Source: Mycolicibacterium neoaurum ATCC 25795 (GTDB lineage Bacteria > Actinomycetota > Actinomycetes > Mycobacteriales > Mycobacteriaceae). Taken from it: a stretch of 64,000 bases of DNA. Below the pieces are notes generated by a model. That model was not told the origin of the DNA. It saw only the letters and a program-made list of their open reading frames with translations, and ran no database searches. The translations under genes and the position numbers were made by a program. Shown piece by piece: positions 1 to 10,282 of this stretch; within the stretch, counting starts at the first letter, position 1, and the number at the start of each line of letters is the position of its first letter. The stretch lies in contig NZ_JMDW01000008.1 of assembly GCF_000691525.1 (NCBI RefSeq), positions 806,001 through 870,000 of the forward strand. Direction: 5' to 3'.

Positions 1-1
1 G

Positions 2-550
2 ATGCAGAACTGGGGTCCCACCTGGGCCGCGGTCTTCATGCGCTGTTTCTTGACCAATGCCGACCTGTTCGCCTATGGCATGTTCGCGGCCATCATCTAT
101 GTGGCGATCGAGCAGGGCGTGATCTCGGCACCGGCGGCCAAGCGGATCTATCTGCTCTGCTTCCCGCTGCTGATGGTGTCCTTCGTCGGTGCCCTGGCGC
201 TGACCTTCGCAGGTACCGTCTTCGCTACCGCCGGAATCGGTTTCGTCTCCGCGGTGTTCATCGCGATCGTGGTGTTCCCGCTGGCGCGGGGCAGGGATTC
301 CAAGTTGGCCAGGTTCCTGGACGCCAAACCGTTCTATTTCGTCGGGCTGATCTCGCTGTCGGTCTACCTGTGGCACTACCCGATCCTGTTGCTGTTGGGC
401 CGGTACGACCTGGCCGCCGGCGACTCCTGGGGCGGAATGCTGCGTAACGTGGCGGTGGTGGCCATCGTGACGATCGTCGTGGCGACGATCACCTACTACA
501 CCGTCGAACGTCCGGGGCTGGACCTCGTCAAGCGGTTCCGGAAGCGTTGA
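2..550 (+). CDS. Acyltransferase 3 family membrane protein, C-terminal part
   Basis: This is the C-terminal 182 residues of a multi-pass membrane acyltransferase of the OafA/YrhL type; the gene starts before the window, and the Met codon at position 2 is probably internal. Several hydrophobic segments are visible, and the family signature SVYLWHYP lies in the last third. Family members transfer acetyl or other acyl groups to envelope sugars on the outer side of the membrane. The stop codon overlaps the ATG of the following lipase (ATGA), so the two are probably translationally coupled. The acyl donor and target cannot be read from the sequence. Confidence 0.85.
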   Translation: MQNWGPTWAAVFMRCFLTNADLFAYGMFAAIIYVAIEQGVISAPAAKRIYLLCFPLLMVSFVGALALTFAGTVFATAGIGFVSAVFIAIVVFPLARGRDSKLARFLDAKPFYFVGLISLSVYLWHYPILLLLGRYDLAAGDSWGGMLRNVAVVAIVTIVVATITYYTVERPGLDLVKRFRKR

Positions 551-1779
551 TGCGTCGCAATCTCGTGATCGGCGGTGCGCTTGCGGCCGTGCTGGTTCTG
601 GTCGCCGGTGTGACCGTCGCGGTGTCGCCGACCGTCCGCCAACAACTGGGTCTGTCCGACCCGCCCGCCGCGGCCACCCAAGCGGAGCCCATTCCGGGTG
701 CCGATCTGTCCGGGACCGGACCGGGATCGCTGATCAGCGCGATGACGATGCCGGAGTTCAGTCGCAGCCCGCAGGGCTCGCAGATTAGCGCCGCGCGCGT
801 GGTGTATCGATCCACCGACGGTGACACCGGTGCGCCGACCGAGGTGTCGGGTTCGGTCTTCATCCCGCGTGGCAGCCCGCCGGCGGGCGGCTGGCCCGTC
901 GTCGCGTTCGGACACGGCACGGTGGGTATCGACGAGCCATGCGCGCCCTCGCTGTCGGCGACGCTGCTCGGGATGACCGATTGGGTGGTCAAACTCACCG
1001 ATCTCGGTTTCGCGGTCGCGTTCGCCGATTTCCAGGGACTGGGTGCGCCCGGTGTGCACCCCTACCTGGATTCCCGGACGGCGGGTCTGAACATGATCGA
1101 TTCGGTGCGTGCGTTGCGGCACACCTTCGATGACGTGTCGGACCGCTGGGCGGCGCTGGGCGGCTCCCAGGGCGGCGGTGCGGTGTGGGCGGTCGGCGAG
1201 CAGTCCGGCACCTACGCCCCGGATATGCTGCCCAGCGGCGTGCTGGCGCTGGCCCCGGTGGCCGACGTCGCCGGGCTGGTCGACAAGGCCGTCGACGCGA
1301 CGCTGACCAAGGAGCAGGGCGCAGCGCTGATCCTGATCATCGAGTCGCTGGCCCGGTTGCACCCGGACATCGATCGCGACGACTACCGCCACGGCGTGGC
1401 TGCGGCGCAATGGGACACCCTGATCGCCTGTTCGGGTGCCGCGGTGCACGACCGCGAGGGGTTCATCGACCAGCTCGAGCCCGCTGACCTCAAGCCCACC
1501 TCGCCGGCGGCGGCCGATCGGCTGCGCGGATACCTGAAAGCCTGGGCGCTGCCGCAACAGCGGCTGGCGGTCCCGATGTCCGTCGTCTACGGGGGCAGGG
1601 ACGAATACATCGATCCGCCGTGGACCGAGGCCGCGATTGCGCAGGCGTGCGCGCTGGGTGGCAACGTGGTCGCCGACTTCCAGCCCGACAAGGGGCATGG
1701 CGATCTCGACGTCGCCGATCAGCTCGGCTGGCTCAGCGAGCGCCTTGCCGGGCAGCCGGCGGCCTCCGGCTGCGCCTAG
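550..1779 (+). CDS. Secretory lipase/esterase (LIP family, alpha/beta hydrolase)
   Basis: A 409-residue hydrolase of the secretory lipase family, with an N-terminal hydrophobic segment (about residues 5-27) acting as signal or anchor. The nucleophile elbow reads GGSQGG with Ser206; Asp351 (GGRDEY) and His383 (KGHGD) are the likely triad partners. ATG 550 overlaps the acyltransferase stop; a TTG one codon earlier is also possible. It is closely related over its length to the protein at 3925-5181, sharing blocks such as GHGTVGIDEPCAPSLS and TAGLNMIDSVRALRHTF. It probably hydrolyses ester bonds outside the membrane; whether the substrate is lipid or acylated glycan is unknown. Confidence 0.87.
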   Translation: MRRNLVIGGALAAVLVLVAGVTVAVSPTVRQQLGLSDPPAAATQAEPIPGADLSGTGPGSLISAMTMPEFSRSPQGSQISAARVVYRSTDGDTGAPTEVSGSVFIPRGSPPAGGWPVVAFGHGTVGIDEPCAPSLSATLLGMTDWVVKLTDLGFAVAFADFQGLGAPGVHPYLDSRTAGLNMIDSVRALRHTFDDVSDRWAALGGSQGGGAVWAVGEQSGTYAPDMLPSGVLALAPVADVAGLVDKAVDATLTKEQGAALILIIESLARLHPDIDRDDYRHGVAAAQWDTLIACSGAAVHDREGFIDQLEPADLKPTSPAAADRLRGYLKAWALPQQRLAVPMSVVYGGRDEYIDPPWTEAAIAQACALGGNVVADFQPDKGHGDLDVADQLGWLSERLAGQPAASGCA

Positions 1780-2357
1780 CCCGAGTCGCTGCCACCGAAC
1801 CTCTCCCGAGCCGGTCCACGGCGCGGCTGCGGGCTCGTTCACCCACGATGCGGCCGCTTTACCGGCGATATCGTGCGCCTCGTGTCACCCGTCGTTCGCC
1901 AGGGTGACGGCCCGCGATCCGCGCGGCCGGCTCGTGCCACCGGGCCATCACTCCCGCACCAGGCGCCCCGAACGCACCGGGACCGGCGGCGTTGCCGGGT
2001 CGCGAGCGTCACGGGCTAAGCGGTGGTCGTCGCAAGTGTGCGCGGGATCGCATTTTTAGCAATGAGTTTCCGGGTCCAGGACCAGGCTTCGGCGGATCGC
2101 TGTGCCGATGTAACGCTTCGGCTACTCAGACGAAAAGTCTTCAGTACGTCTTATTAACACGGCCGGATTACGCTAACTGCCTGGTCAAATAGTCGGGAGC
2201 GTCATTTTTGGTCGGCACGGGGGAGCGGCGGCCGCGGGCAAATCAAGATCGATTGGGCGAGCGAATTTGCGCCCGCGTCAGCCGGTGGTCAGAAATTTGG
2301 GCCAAAATGTTGCAAGTATCAGGAAACAAAGCGATAGTCTTATCCAGCACGCAGTGA
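1780..2357. other. Intergenic region before the sugar transferase gene
   Basis: This 578-bp stretch has no open frame with mycobacterial coding character or a recognisable product. The first 300 bases are GC-rich, while about 2050-2340 is clearly richer in A and T than the surroundings. A weak promoter candidate lies at the end: TTGCAA at 2310-2315 and TAGTCT at 2335-2340, with a 19-base spacer. I see no strong hairpin after the lipase stop. Confidence 0.5.
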
Positions 2358-3881
2358 GTGGTGCAGCAAACGAAGGTGGACGCGCAAGTGACGTTGGTGA
2401 GAGAGACGGAAGCGCCGGTGACCCTGACGGGCCCGGCGCCCGTTCGAGATCACGATGGGTTGCTGTGGCAGCGGCGTTACGGTCGTGCGCTGCTCATCAC
2501 CGACATCGTGGTCGTCGGGACGGCCATGGCGTGCGCACAGATGGTTCGGCTGGGTCGCCCGGTCACCGACTTCGACCCACTCACCAAGTACTTCGGATTG
2601 CTCTCGGTCATCTTCGGTCTGATCTGGCTGGGTTTGCTGGCCGCCTACCGCACCCGCTCGCCCCGGATCGTCGGCGCAGGCATGGAGGAGTACCGCCGCG
2701 TTCTGTCGGCCACGCTGTCCACCATCAGCGTCGTGGCCGTCACCCTGATGATCTTCCGGCCGGAGTACGCGCGCGGATATCTGGCGCTGGCCTTCCCGCT
2801 CGGTCTGGTGTTCCTGTTCGTCGGCCGCAGCGCATGCCGACGGGTGTTGGCGTGGTACCGCAAGCGCGGGCAGTGCATCACCTCGGTCGTCGCGGTCGGT
2901 AACGCCGCCGCGGTGCGCAGCCTGGTGCAGTCCCTCGAACGATCCTGGGGTTACGGCTACTCGGTGGTCGGTGTCTGCCTCACCGGTCGCTCCGGTGGCG
3001 GCACCCTCGATGTTCCCGGTGTCGGGCCGTTGCCCATCCTCGGCGACGAGCATCAGGTCGAAGAGGCCATCGCCAAGGTCAACGCCGACACCGTGGCGCT
3101 GACCACCACCGAACACCTCGGCCCCGACGGTGTCCGCGAGCTGTCCTGGGATCTCGATCGCCTCGGTGTGGACCTGGTGGTCTCGCCGGGGATGGTCGAT
3201 GTCGCCGGACCGCGGTTGACCATGCGACCGGTCGCCGGCCTCCCGCTCATCCACGTCGAGAAGCCGCAGTACAGCGGAACCAAGAAGCTGCAGAAGCGTG
3301 CCTTCGACATCTTCGTCTCGGTCAGCGTGCTGCTGGCGGCGTTCCCGCTGCTGCTGGTGAGCGCCATCGCCATCAAGCTGACCAGCCGCGGGCCGATCTT
3401 CTACCTGTCCGAGCGGATCGGGCTGGACGGCAAGCCGTTCCAGATGATCAAGCTGCGCACCATGGTGGTGGACGCCGACAAGATGGTGGCCGGCCTCGCC
3501 GAGCTCAACGAGATGGACGGCGGGGTGTTGTTCAAGATCCGCCAGGATCCGCGCGTCACCTCCGTCGGCCGGATCCTGCGCCGGTACAGCATTGACGAGC
3601 TGCCGCAGTTCATCAACGTTCTGAAGAAGGAAATGAGTGTCGTCGGGCCGCGGCCGCCGCTGCCCAGCGAGGCCGACGCCTACACCGACCAGGTGCGCCG
3701 CCGGCTGCTCGTGCTGCCGGGCATCACCGGGCTCTGGCAGGTCAGTGGTCGCGCGGATCTGTCCTGGGACGACTCCGTGCGACTGGACCTGTCCTACGTC
3801 GAGAACTGGTCCATCAGCAGCGATCTGCTGATCGCGGTCAAGACCGTGCGCACCGTGCTCGGCGGTACCGGCGCCTACTGA
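2358..3881 (+). CDS. Polyprenyl glycosylphosphotransferase (sugar transferase, WbaP/CpsE type)
   Basis: A 507-residue initiating sugar transferase that would move a sugar-1-phosphate from a nucleotide sugar onto a polyprenyl phosphate at the membrane, the first step in a surface polysaccharide or glycolipid. The N-terminal half carries several hydrophobic segments and a CoA-binding-like region. The C-terminal bacterial sugar-transferase domain (from about residue 310) starts with a hydrophobic segment and shows KLRTM, DELPQ, VGPRPP and PGITGLWQVSGR. Start is GTG 2358 (GTG 2361 also possible). No other glycosyltransferase, flippase or polymerase lies beside it in this window; it sits between two lipase genes. 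The sugar is unknown. Confidence 0.88.
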   Translation: MVQQTKVDAQVTLVRETEAPVTLTGPAPVRDHDGLLWQRRYGRALLITDIVVVGTAMACAQMVRLGRPVTDFDPLTKYFGLLSVIFGLIWLGLLAAYRTRSPRIVGAGMEEYRRVLSATLSTISVVAVTLMIFRPEYARGYLALAFPLGLVFLFVGRSACRRVLAWYRKRGQCITSVVAVGNAAAVRSLVQSLERSWGYGYSVVGVCLTGRSGGGTLDVPGVGPLPILGDEHQVEEAIAKVNADTVALTTTEHLGPDGVRELSWDLDRLGVDLVVSPGMVDVAGPRLTMRPVAGLPLIHVEKPQYSGTKKLQKRAFDIFVSVSVLLAAFPLLLVSAIAIKLTSRGPIFYLSERIGLDGKPFQMIKLRTMVVDADKMVAGLAELNEMDGGVLFKIRQDPRVTSVGRILRRYSIDELPQFINVLKKEMSVVGPRPPLPSEADAYTDQVRRRLLVLPGITGLWQVSGRADLSWDDSVRLDLSYVENWSISSDLLIAVKTVRTVLGGTGAY

Positions 3882-3911
3882 CGGCCACCCGAAACGGCAC
3901 CGACGCTGCGG

Positions 3912-3917
3912 TAGCGT
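3912..3917 (+). promoter_or_regulatory. Leaderless -10 box (TAGCGT) of second lipase
   Basis: TAGCGT fits the mycobacterial TANNNT -10 hexamer and ends 7 nt before GTG 3925. This spacing fits transcription starting on the start codon and favours 3925 over the upstream GTG at 3916. Confidence 0.45.
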
Positions 3918-3924
3918 GGAGTTC

Positions 3925-5181
3925 GTGCCGTCCGAGGTCCGATCCAGCCGACCGCGCCGGATCTTCGGCATCATCGCCCTCACCGTCGCCCTGATCGCCC
4001 AACTGGCCCTGTACGCCGCGTTGGCCCCGTTCGCCGTGCCGATCGGACTCGCGGTCGTCAACACCCTTCCCGGACCCGGCGGTCCGCCCACCCCCATCCC
4101 GTCGGCGGATCGCAGCGCCGGCGGACCTGGATCGTTGGTGTCGGCCACCACCATGCCCGGTGTGACCCGCCGCGTGGAGGCCCGCAACATGCACGCCGCC
4201 CGCGTCCTCTACCGGTCCACCTCCGGGGATTCCGGGGAGTCCACCGTGGTGTCCGGTTCGGTCTTCACGCCGCTGGGCGCGCCACCTCCCGGGGGTTGGC
4301 GGGTGGTCGCGATCGGGCACGGCACCGTCGGTATCGACGAGCCCTGTGCGCCGTCGCTCTCGGACACCATGTTGGGCGCGCTGGCCTTCGTGACACCGTT
4401 CATCGATCGCGGCTACGCCGTCGCGGTGCCCGACTACCAGGGGTTGGGCGCCAAGGGGATTCATCCCTACCTCGATGCCAAGACCGCCGGGCTGAACATG
4501 ATCGACAGCGTCCGCGCATTGCGGCACACCTTCGCCGACGTCTCGGGAACCTGGATGGCCTTCGGCCACTCCCAGGGTGGAGCCGCCACCTGGGCGGCCG
4601 ACGAGCAGGCGGCGGTCTATGCGCCGGAACTGCAGCTGCTCGGGGCCGTGGCGGCAGCTCCGGCCGCCGATGTCAGCGGATTCGTCGACAAGGCACTGGC
4701 GGGCACCCTGACCGCCGACCAGCTGCTGGCGATGCCCGTCATCGTCGAAGCGTTGGCCCGGGTGCATCCCGATCTGAACCGCGACGATTTCCGGGGCGGG
4801 GCGGCCACCGAGAACTGGTCGGTGCTGACCGCGTGCCAGGCGCCCGAGATCTACCAGCGCGGTGCGGCCGCCGAACAGCTCCGGCCGGCCGATGTCGCGC
4901 CGCGCAACGGTGTGGCCGCCGACCGGTTGCGCCAACTCCTCCGTGCCTGGGCGCTGCCGGAGCGCGCGCTGTCGGCGCCGATGTCGGTCTGGTACGGCGG
5001 TGCCGATACATTGGTCGACGCAGCATGGACCGCCGCCGCTATCGAACGCGCATGTGCCTTGGGTGGCACGGTGACGGTCCAGTTCGAGCCGGACAAGGGG
5101 CATGCGGAGGTTGACCTGGTGAGCCAGTTGAACTGGATGGCAACGCGATTCGCCGATCAACCGGTGCGTAATGACTGCTGA
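3925..5181 (+). CDS. Secretory lipase/esterase (LIP family), second copy
   Basis: A 418-residue paralogue of the lipase at 550-1779. After a short basic stretch there is an N-terminal hydrophobic segment (signal or anchor). The nucleophile elbow is GHSQGG with Ser at codon 4570-4572, followed by the likely acid (GGADT, Asp at 5005-5007) and His (KGHAE, 5101-5103). In-frame GTG 3916 is an alternative start, but a -10-like box 7 nt upstream supports 3925. The gene follows the sugar transferase by about 40 bases and overlaps birA by 11 bases. The shared blocks suggest duplication around the sugar transferase gene. Confidence 0.87.
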   Translation: MPSEVRSSRPRRIFGIIALTVALIAQLALYAALAPFAVPIGLAVVNTLPGPGGPPTPIPSADRSAGGPGSLVSATTMPGVTRRVEARNMHAARVLYRSTSGDSGESTVVSGSVFTPLGAPPPGGWRVVAIGHGTVGIDEPCAPSLSDTMLGALAFVTPFIDRGYAVAVPDYQGLGAKGIHPYLDAKTAGLNMIDSVRALRHTFADVSGTWMAFGHSQGGAATWAADEQAAVYAPELQLLGAVAAAPAADVSGFVDKALAGTLTADQLLAMPVIVEALARVHPDLNRDDFRGGAATENWSVLTACQAPEIYQRGAAAEQLRPADVAPRNGVAADRLRQLLRAWALPERALSAPMSVWYGGADTLVDAAWTAAAIERACALGGTVTVQFEPDKGHAEVDLVSQLNWMATRFADQPVRNDC

Positions 5182-5971
5182 CCGGATCGCCCTCGACGCT
5201 GCCGCCCTGCGGGCCGGTTTGGCCGCACCCTGGCAGCGCCTCGACGTGGTCGACGAGACCGGATCGACCAACGCCGATCTGATCGCCCGCGCCGCCGCCG
5301 AACCGATCGCCGGTGCGGTGCTGCTGGCCGAGCATCAGGCTGCCGGCCGCGGCCGGGGCGGACGCGTCTGGGAGGCGGTGCCCCGCGGGTTGGTCATCGT
5401 GTCGGTGGGTATCTCGACCGCCGGAGTCCACGAACAGCAGTGGGGCCTATTGCCGCTGCTCGCCGGTGTGGCGGTGGTGGACACGCTCGCCGCCATCGGT
5501 GTCACCGCGGGGCTCAAGTGGCCCAACGACGTCCAGGTCGGCGGTGCCAAGATCGCCGGCATCCTGGCCGAGGTCGCCTCGCCACAACCGGTGGTGGTGC
5601 TGGGGATCGGGTTGAACGTCGCGGTCAGCCCCGATGAGCTGGGCCAGGCCAACGCCACCTCGGTCCAGATTCTCGGCGGTCCCACCGACCGGACCGAGAT
5701 CGCGCGGATCCTGCTGGGGCAGTTGGGCTCCCGGATCCTGGGGTGGCAGGCAGGTGGCGGTGCCGCGCTGCTTGCCGACTACCGGACCCGCTCGGCAACC
5801 CTGGGCCGATCGGTGCGCGCACTGCTGCCGGGCGGACGCGAGATCGCCGGTACCGCGACCGGCGTCGACGAGCAGGGCCGATTGTGTATCGACACCGGCG
5901 CGGGCACCGAGGTGGTCGCGGCCGCCGATATTGTGCATTTACGCCCGTTGTCCGGCGAGGTGTTTGAGTAG
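5171..5971 (+). CDS. birA: Biotin--[acetyl-CoA-carboxylase] ligase
   Basis: A 266-residue biotin protein ligase that makes biotinyl-AMP and attaches biotin to lysines of biotin carrier domains such as acyl-CoA carboxylases. The biotin/ATP loop GRGRGGR and the KWPNDV motif are present, followed by the small C-terminal domain. There is no N-terminal winged-helix domain, so it is a ligase without the repressor function of E. coli BirA. The ATG overlaps the lipase gene by 11 bases. It corresponds to Rv3279c. A likely substrate, the TB7.3-like protein, is encoded at 58393 in the same window. Confidence 0.93.
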   Translation: MTADRIALDAAALRAGLAAPWQRLDVVDETGSTNADLIARAAAEPIAGAVLLAEHQAAGRGRGGRVWEAVPRGLVIVSVGISTAGVHEQQWGLLPLLAGVAVVDTLAAIGVTAGLKWPNDVQVGGAKIAGILAEVASPQPVVVLGIGLNVAVSPDELGQANATSVQILGGPTDRTEIARILLGQLGSRILGWQAGGGAALLADYRTRSATLGRSVRALLPGGREIAGTATGVDEQGRLCIDTGAGTEVVAAADIVHLRPLSGEVFE

Positions 5972-5974
5972 AGT
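5969..5974 (+). promoter_or_regulatory. Possible leaderless -10 box (TAGAGT) of PH-domain gene
   Basis: TAGAGT begins on the birA stop codon and ends 8 nt before GTG 5983. It could give the PH-domain gene its own leaderless transcript in addition to read-through from birA. Confidence 0.3.
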
Positions 5975-5982
5975 CCACAGTC

Positions 5983-6501
5983 GTGGGCTATCCAGAAAAC
6001 GTCCTGGCCAGGGATGAGCACGTCGTGCTGCATCGGCATCCGCACTGGAAGCGGCTGCTGGGGGCGATCTCGGTGCTGCTGCTGGCCAGTGCCGCCGCGG
6101 CGTTTGCCGCCGGCTGGGTGAACCAGACCGACTGGGACGACAATGCCAAGCGCATCATTTTCGCCGTCATCGCGGCCATCTGGTTGATTCTGGTCGGCTG
6201 GCTGTCGGTGTGGCCGTTCCTGACGTGGTGGACAACACATTTCGTGATCACCGACCGCCGCGTGATGTTCCGGCACGGTCTGCTGACCCGCAGTGGTATC
6301 GACATCCCGCTGGCCAGGATCAACAGCGTGGAATTCACCCACGGACTGCTCGACCGGATGCTGCGCACCGGCACGTTGATCATCGAATCCGCGTCACAGG
6401 ATCCGCTGGAGTTCTCCGATATCCCGCGCGTGGAGCAGGTGCATTCCCTGCTCTATCACGAGGTCTTCGACACCCTCGATTCCGAGGAATCGCCCAGCTG
6501 A
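5983..6501 (+). CDS. PH-domain membrane protein (Rv3278c-like)
   Basis: A 172-residue membrane protein with two hydrophobic helices (about residues 26-46 and 58-80) followed by a bacterial pleckstrin-homology-like domain containing FVITDRRVMFRHG and the block IPLARINSVEF. The proteins of this family are common in Actinobacteria and their role is unclear. Start is GTG 5983, eleven bases after birA. Its 3' end overlaps the convergent gtrA-like gene by 46 bases. The order birA, PH protein, GtrA protein, purK matches M. tuberculosis. Confidence 0.88.
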   Translation: MGYPENVLARDEHVVLHRHPHWKRLLGAISVLLLASAAAAFAAGWVNQTDWDDNAKRIIFAVIAAIWLILVGWLSVWPFLTWWTTHFVITDRRVMFRHGLLTRSGIDIPLARINSVEFTHGLLDRMLRTGTLIIESASQDPLEFSDIPRVEQVHSLLYHEVFDTLDSEESPS

Positions 6502-7115
6502 TCCGGGCCTGCCACGCCGCGGTGTAACGGGGTGACCGAACCGTTGTGACCGGCCTCGGCGTGGTCTTCGAAGGCCTCGGCGATACCGCCGGCGGTCAGG
6601 GTGGACTCCAACGCCTTCTCCGGGTTGCGGGCGAATTCGTCGGGGAACACCCAGCGGCGGAACGCCCAAAAACGGAAGGCCATCTGCAGCAGGTTGCCGA
6701 TGATGTAGGCGGAGATGAAGTCGGCGATGTTCTCGACGGTCAGCGACACCTCGGGCACCCGCAGCCCCAGCACATAACTGGAGAAGTACAGCGGAGCCAT
6801 GGCCAGCAGCACCCCGACGCCGCTGACGCCGAAGAACAGCAACGCCTCATGATGGCGCTCCCGGCCGCCGCGGTCCTTGAAGCTCCACTCCCGGTTGAGG
6901 ACGTAGGACGCGATCACCGCGACGATCCCGGCGATGATCTTCGCCGTCACCGGCTTGGGCTCCAGGACGGTGAGCTTCAGCGTGTAGAAAATCGCCGAGT
7001 CGATGACGAACGTCGTCGCGCCGACCAGCGCGAACTTGATGAGCTCATGGTGCCGCTCGGCGAAGGGCCGGATCGGGCGGGGCAGCCGCGCGATCGTGGC
7101 ATCAGCAAAGGACAC
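6456..7115 (-). CDS. GtrA family membrane protein (Rv3277-like)
   Basis: A 219-residue protein with four hydrophobic segments in the first 150 residues and the GtrA-family features FALVGATTFVIDSAIFY and YVLNREWSFKD. GtrA proteins are thought to help move polyprenyl-linked sugars across the membrane for surface glycan decoration. The C-terminal 60 residues are polar and less typical. Start is GTG 7115, preceded by a -10-like box at 7124-7129. The last 46 bases overlap the end of the PH-domain gene on the other strand. Confidence 0.87.
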   Translation of the reverse strand: MSFADATIARLPRPIRPFAERHHELIKFALVGATTFVIDSAIFYTLKLTVLEPKPVTAKIIAGIVAVIASYVLNREWSFKDRGGRERHHEALLFFGVSGVGVLLAMAPLYFSSYVLGLRVPEVSLTVENIADFISAYIIGNLLQMAFRFWAFRRWVFPDEFARNPEKALESTLTAGGIAEAFEDHAEAGHNGSVTPLHRGVAGPDQLGDSSESRVSKTS

Positions 7116-7123
7116 GGGGATGG

Positions 7124-7129
7124 AGTCTA
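7124..7129 (-). promoter_or_regulatory. Leaderless -10 box (TAGACT) of gtrA-like gene
   Basis: Read on the minus strand, TAGACT ends 8 nt before GTG 7115, a spacing that fits a leaderless or nearly leaderless transcript. Confidence 0.35.
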
Positions 7130-7223
7130 CGCAAGTTACCCGGCCAACGTGAACCGCTGCAGGTCAGTCCTGGTACCGGCGGTCCGCTCGACCGCTGTGC
7201 CCGGCATGACAACATAGGTAGCC

Positions 7224-8462
7224 GTGTCCCGAACGCCCTCTGTCTCCCGAGCACCGACCGTCGTGATGATCGGCGGCGGTCAATTGGCCAGGATGACCCA
7301 TCAGGCCGCCATCGCGCTGGGGCAATCCCTGCGGGTGTTGGCCGCCGATCCCGGCGATCCGGCCGCTCAGGTCACACCCGAGGTGGTGCTGGGCTCCCAC
7401 ACCGATCTGGACGCCCTGCGCCGCGCGGCCCAGGGCGTGGCGGCGTTGACCTTCGACCACGAGCATGTGCCGACCGTGCACCTCGAGCAGCTGGTCGCCG
7501 AGGGGGTGACCGTGCACCCGCCGCCGCAGGCGCTGATCCACGCCCAGGACAAGCTGGTGATGCGCCGCAAGCTGGAGGCCCTGGGTGCGCCGATCCCGGC
7601 CTATGCCGCGGTGCGCAGCGTCGATGATGTCGATGCGTTCGCCGAGCGGACCGGGGCGCCGGTGGTGATCAAAACCGTCCGCGGCGGTTACGACGGTCGC
7701 GGGGTGGTGCTGGCGCGCGACCTGGCCCATGCCCGCGAGGCCGTTGCCGGCTACCTGGCAGATGGTGTCGAGGTGATGCTGGAGGAGCGAGTGGCCTGGC
7801 GGCGAGAGCTTTCGGCGCTGGTGGCGCGCTCGCCGTTCGGGCAGGGGGCGGCGTGGCCGGTGGTGCAGACCGTGCAGCGCAACGGCATCTGCGTCGAGGT
7901 CATCGCCCCGGCGCCGGGGCTGCCGCTGGAGCTGGCAGCCGGCGCCGAGGCGCTGGGGCTGAGGTTGGCCGAGGAGCTCGGTGTCGTCGGCGTGCTCGCC
8001 GTCGAGCTCTTCGAGACCGAATCCGGTCAGATCCTGGTGAATGAGCTCGCGATGCGCCCGCACAACTCGGGGCACTGGAGCATGGACGGTGCCCGCACCG
8101 GCCAGTTCGAGCAGCACCTGCGCGCGGTGCTCGACTATCCGCTCGGCGACACCTCGGCGCTGGCACCGGTGACGGTGATGGGCAATGTCCTCGGCGCGGC
8201 GGAGGTGCCTTCGATGTCGATGGACGAGCGCGTCCACCACCTGTGTGGCCGGATGCCCGATGCCAAAATCCACCTGTACGGCAAGGGGGAGCGGCCCGGT
8301 CGCAAGATCGGGCACGTCAACATCGTGGGCGGCAGTTGGGCCGGCCCGGGTCCCGCTTCGCCGGACAATGCCGAATATGTTGCGGCACTGCGGGAACGGG
8401 CGCAGCGGGCCGCGCATTGGTTATCGCATGCCGAGTGGACCGACGGATGGGATGGACACTGA
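7224..8462 (+). CDS. purK: N5-carboxyaminoimidazole ribonucleotide synthase
   Basis: A 412-residue ATP-grasp enzyme that makes N5-CAIR from aminoimidazole ribonucleotide, ATP and bicarbonate in purine synthesis. It opens with the dinucleotide-like [10 protein letters not shown] motif, then [11 protein letters not shown] in the ATP-grasp domain and [13 protein letters not shown] near the metal site. Start is GTG 7224. It is divergent from the gtrA-like gene and overlaps purE by 11 bases, so the two successive enzymes are coupled. Confidence 0.95.
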   Translation: MSRTPSVSRAPTVVMIGGGQLARMTHQAAIALGQSLRVLAADPGDPAAQVTPEVVLGSHTDLDALRRAAQGVAALTFDHEHVPTVHLEQLVAEGVTVHPPPQALIHAQDKLVMRRKLEALGAPIPAYAAVRSVDDVDAFAERTGAPVVIKTVRGGYDGRGVVLARDLAHAREAVAGYLADGVEVMLEERVAWRRELSALVARSPFGQGAAWPVVQTVQRNGICVEVIAPAPGLPLELAAGAEALGLRLAEELGVVGVLAVELFETESGQILVNELAMRPHNSGHWSMDGARTGQFEQHLRAVLDYPLGDTSALAPVTVMGNVLGAAEVPSMSMDERVHHLCGRMPDAKIHLYGKGERPGRKIGHVNIVGGSWAGPGPASPDNAEYVAALRERAQRAAHWLSHAEWTDGWDGH

Positions 8463-8976
8463 GGTGACGGAAAAACTGCATCCCCGCGTCGGGGTCATCA
8501 TGGGCAGCGACAGTGACTGGTCGGTGATGGAGGCCGCCGTGATCGCGCTGGCCGAGTTCGACATCCCGTTCGAGATCGGCGTCGTGTCGGCCCACCGCAC
8601 GCCGGGCCGGATGCTGGAGTACGCCCAGAGCGCCGCCGGCCGCGGTATCGAGATCATCATCGCCGGTGCCGGCGGGGCGGCGCACCTGCCCGGCATGGTC
8701 GCCTCGGCGACGCCGCTGCCGGTGATCGGCGTCCCGGTGCCGCTGGCGCGATTGGACGGCCTGGACTCGCTGCTGTCGATCGTGCAGATGCCGGCCGGGG
8801 TGCCGGTGGCGACGGTGTCGATCGGCGGTGCCCGCAACGCGGGCCTGCTGGCAGTGCGGATCCTCGGTGCCTCCGATCCCGCGTTGCGCACCCGGATCGA
8901 GGATTTCCAGGCGGGTCTGGAGCAGATGGTGCTGGAGAAAGACGCCGCGTTGCGCAATCGCCTACTCGGCGATTGA
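8452..8976 (+). CDS. purE: N5-carboxyaminoimidazole ribonucleotide mutase
   Basis: A 174-residue mutase converting N5-CAIR to CAIR, the step after PurK. The substrate-binding motifs [13 protein letters not shown] and [11 protein letters not shown] are present. ATG 8452 gives the usual length; GTG 8464, just after the purK stop, would give 170 residues. The open frame continues further upstream inside purK, but that part has no PurE similarity. It forms an operon with purK and is followed by fadE25. Confidence 0.95.
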   Translation: MDTEVTEKLHPRVGVIMGSDSDWSVMEAAVIALAEFDIPFEIGVVSAHRTPGRMLEYAQSAAGRGIEIIIAGAGGAAHLPGMVASATPLPVIGVPVPLARLDGLDSLLSIVQMPAGVPVATVSIGGARNAGLLAVRILGASDPALRTRIEDFQAGLEQMVLEKDAALRNRLLGD

Positions 8977-9028
8977 GTGAATCGCTATTAACCGGCTAAG
9001 GTTACTGGCGAGTAGCGAGGAGATCCCC

Positions 9029-10189
<1,161 letters not shown>

Positions 10190-10216
10190 CCCCGCCGGCC
10201 TGAGTCGGCGCCGACC

Positions 10217-10263
10217 GGCCGGTTATTGCACGCTTTCCTCGAAAAGGCGTGCGATAACCGGCC
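10217..10263. terminator. Long hairpin between convergent fadE25 and methyltransferase genes
   Basis: Two 17-base arms (10217-10233 and 10247-10263) pair completely apart from one G-U pair, around a 13-nt loop whose TTT and AAA ends can pair further. There is no U tract, as is usual in mycobacteria. It lies between two convergent stops and probably ends transcription from both sides. Confidence 0.7.
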
Positions 10264-10282
10264 ATTCGCGTCTCGGGTCGAT

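Noticed and set aside
1780..2266. Short plus-strand frames in the gap before the sugar transferase
   Set aside because: They lack ribosome sites, show no conserved motifs and have compositions typical of random translation of GC-rich DNA.
8185..8451. Longer N-terminus for purE
   Set aside because: The added 89 residues overlap purK in another frame and are Arg/Ser/Pro-rich; the PurE fold starts near ATG 8452.
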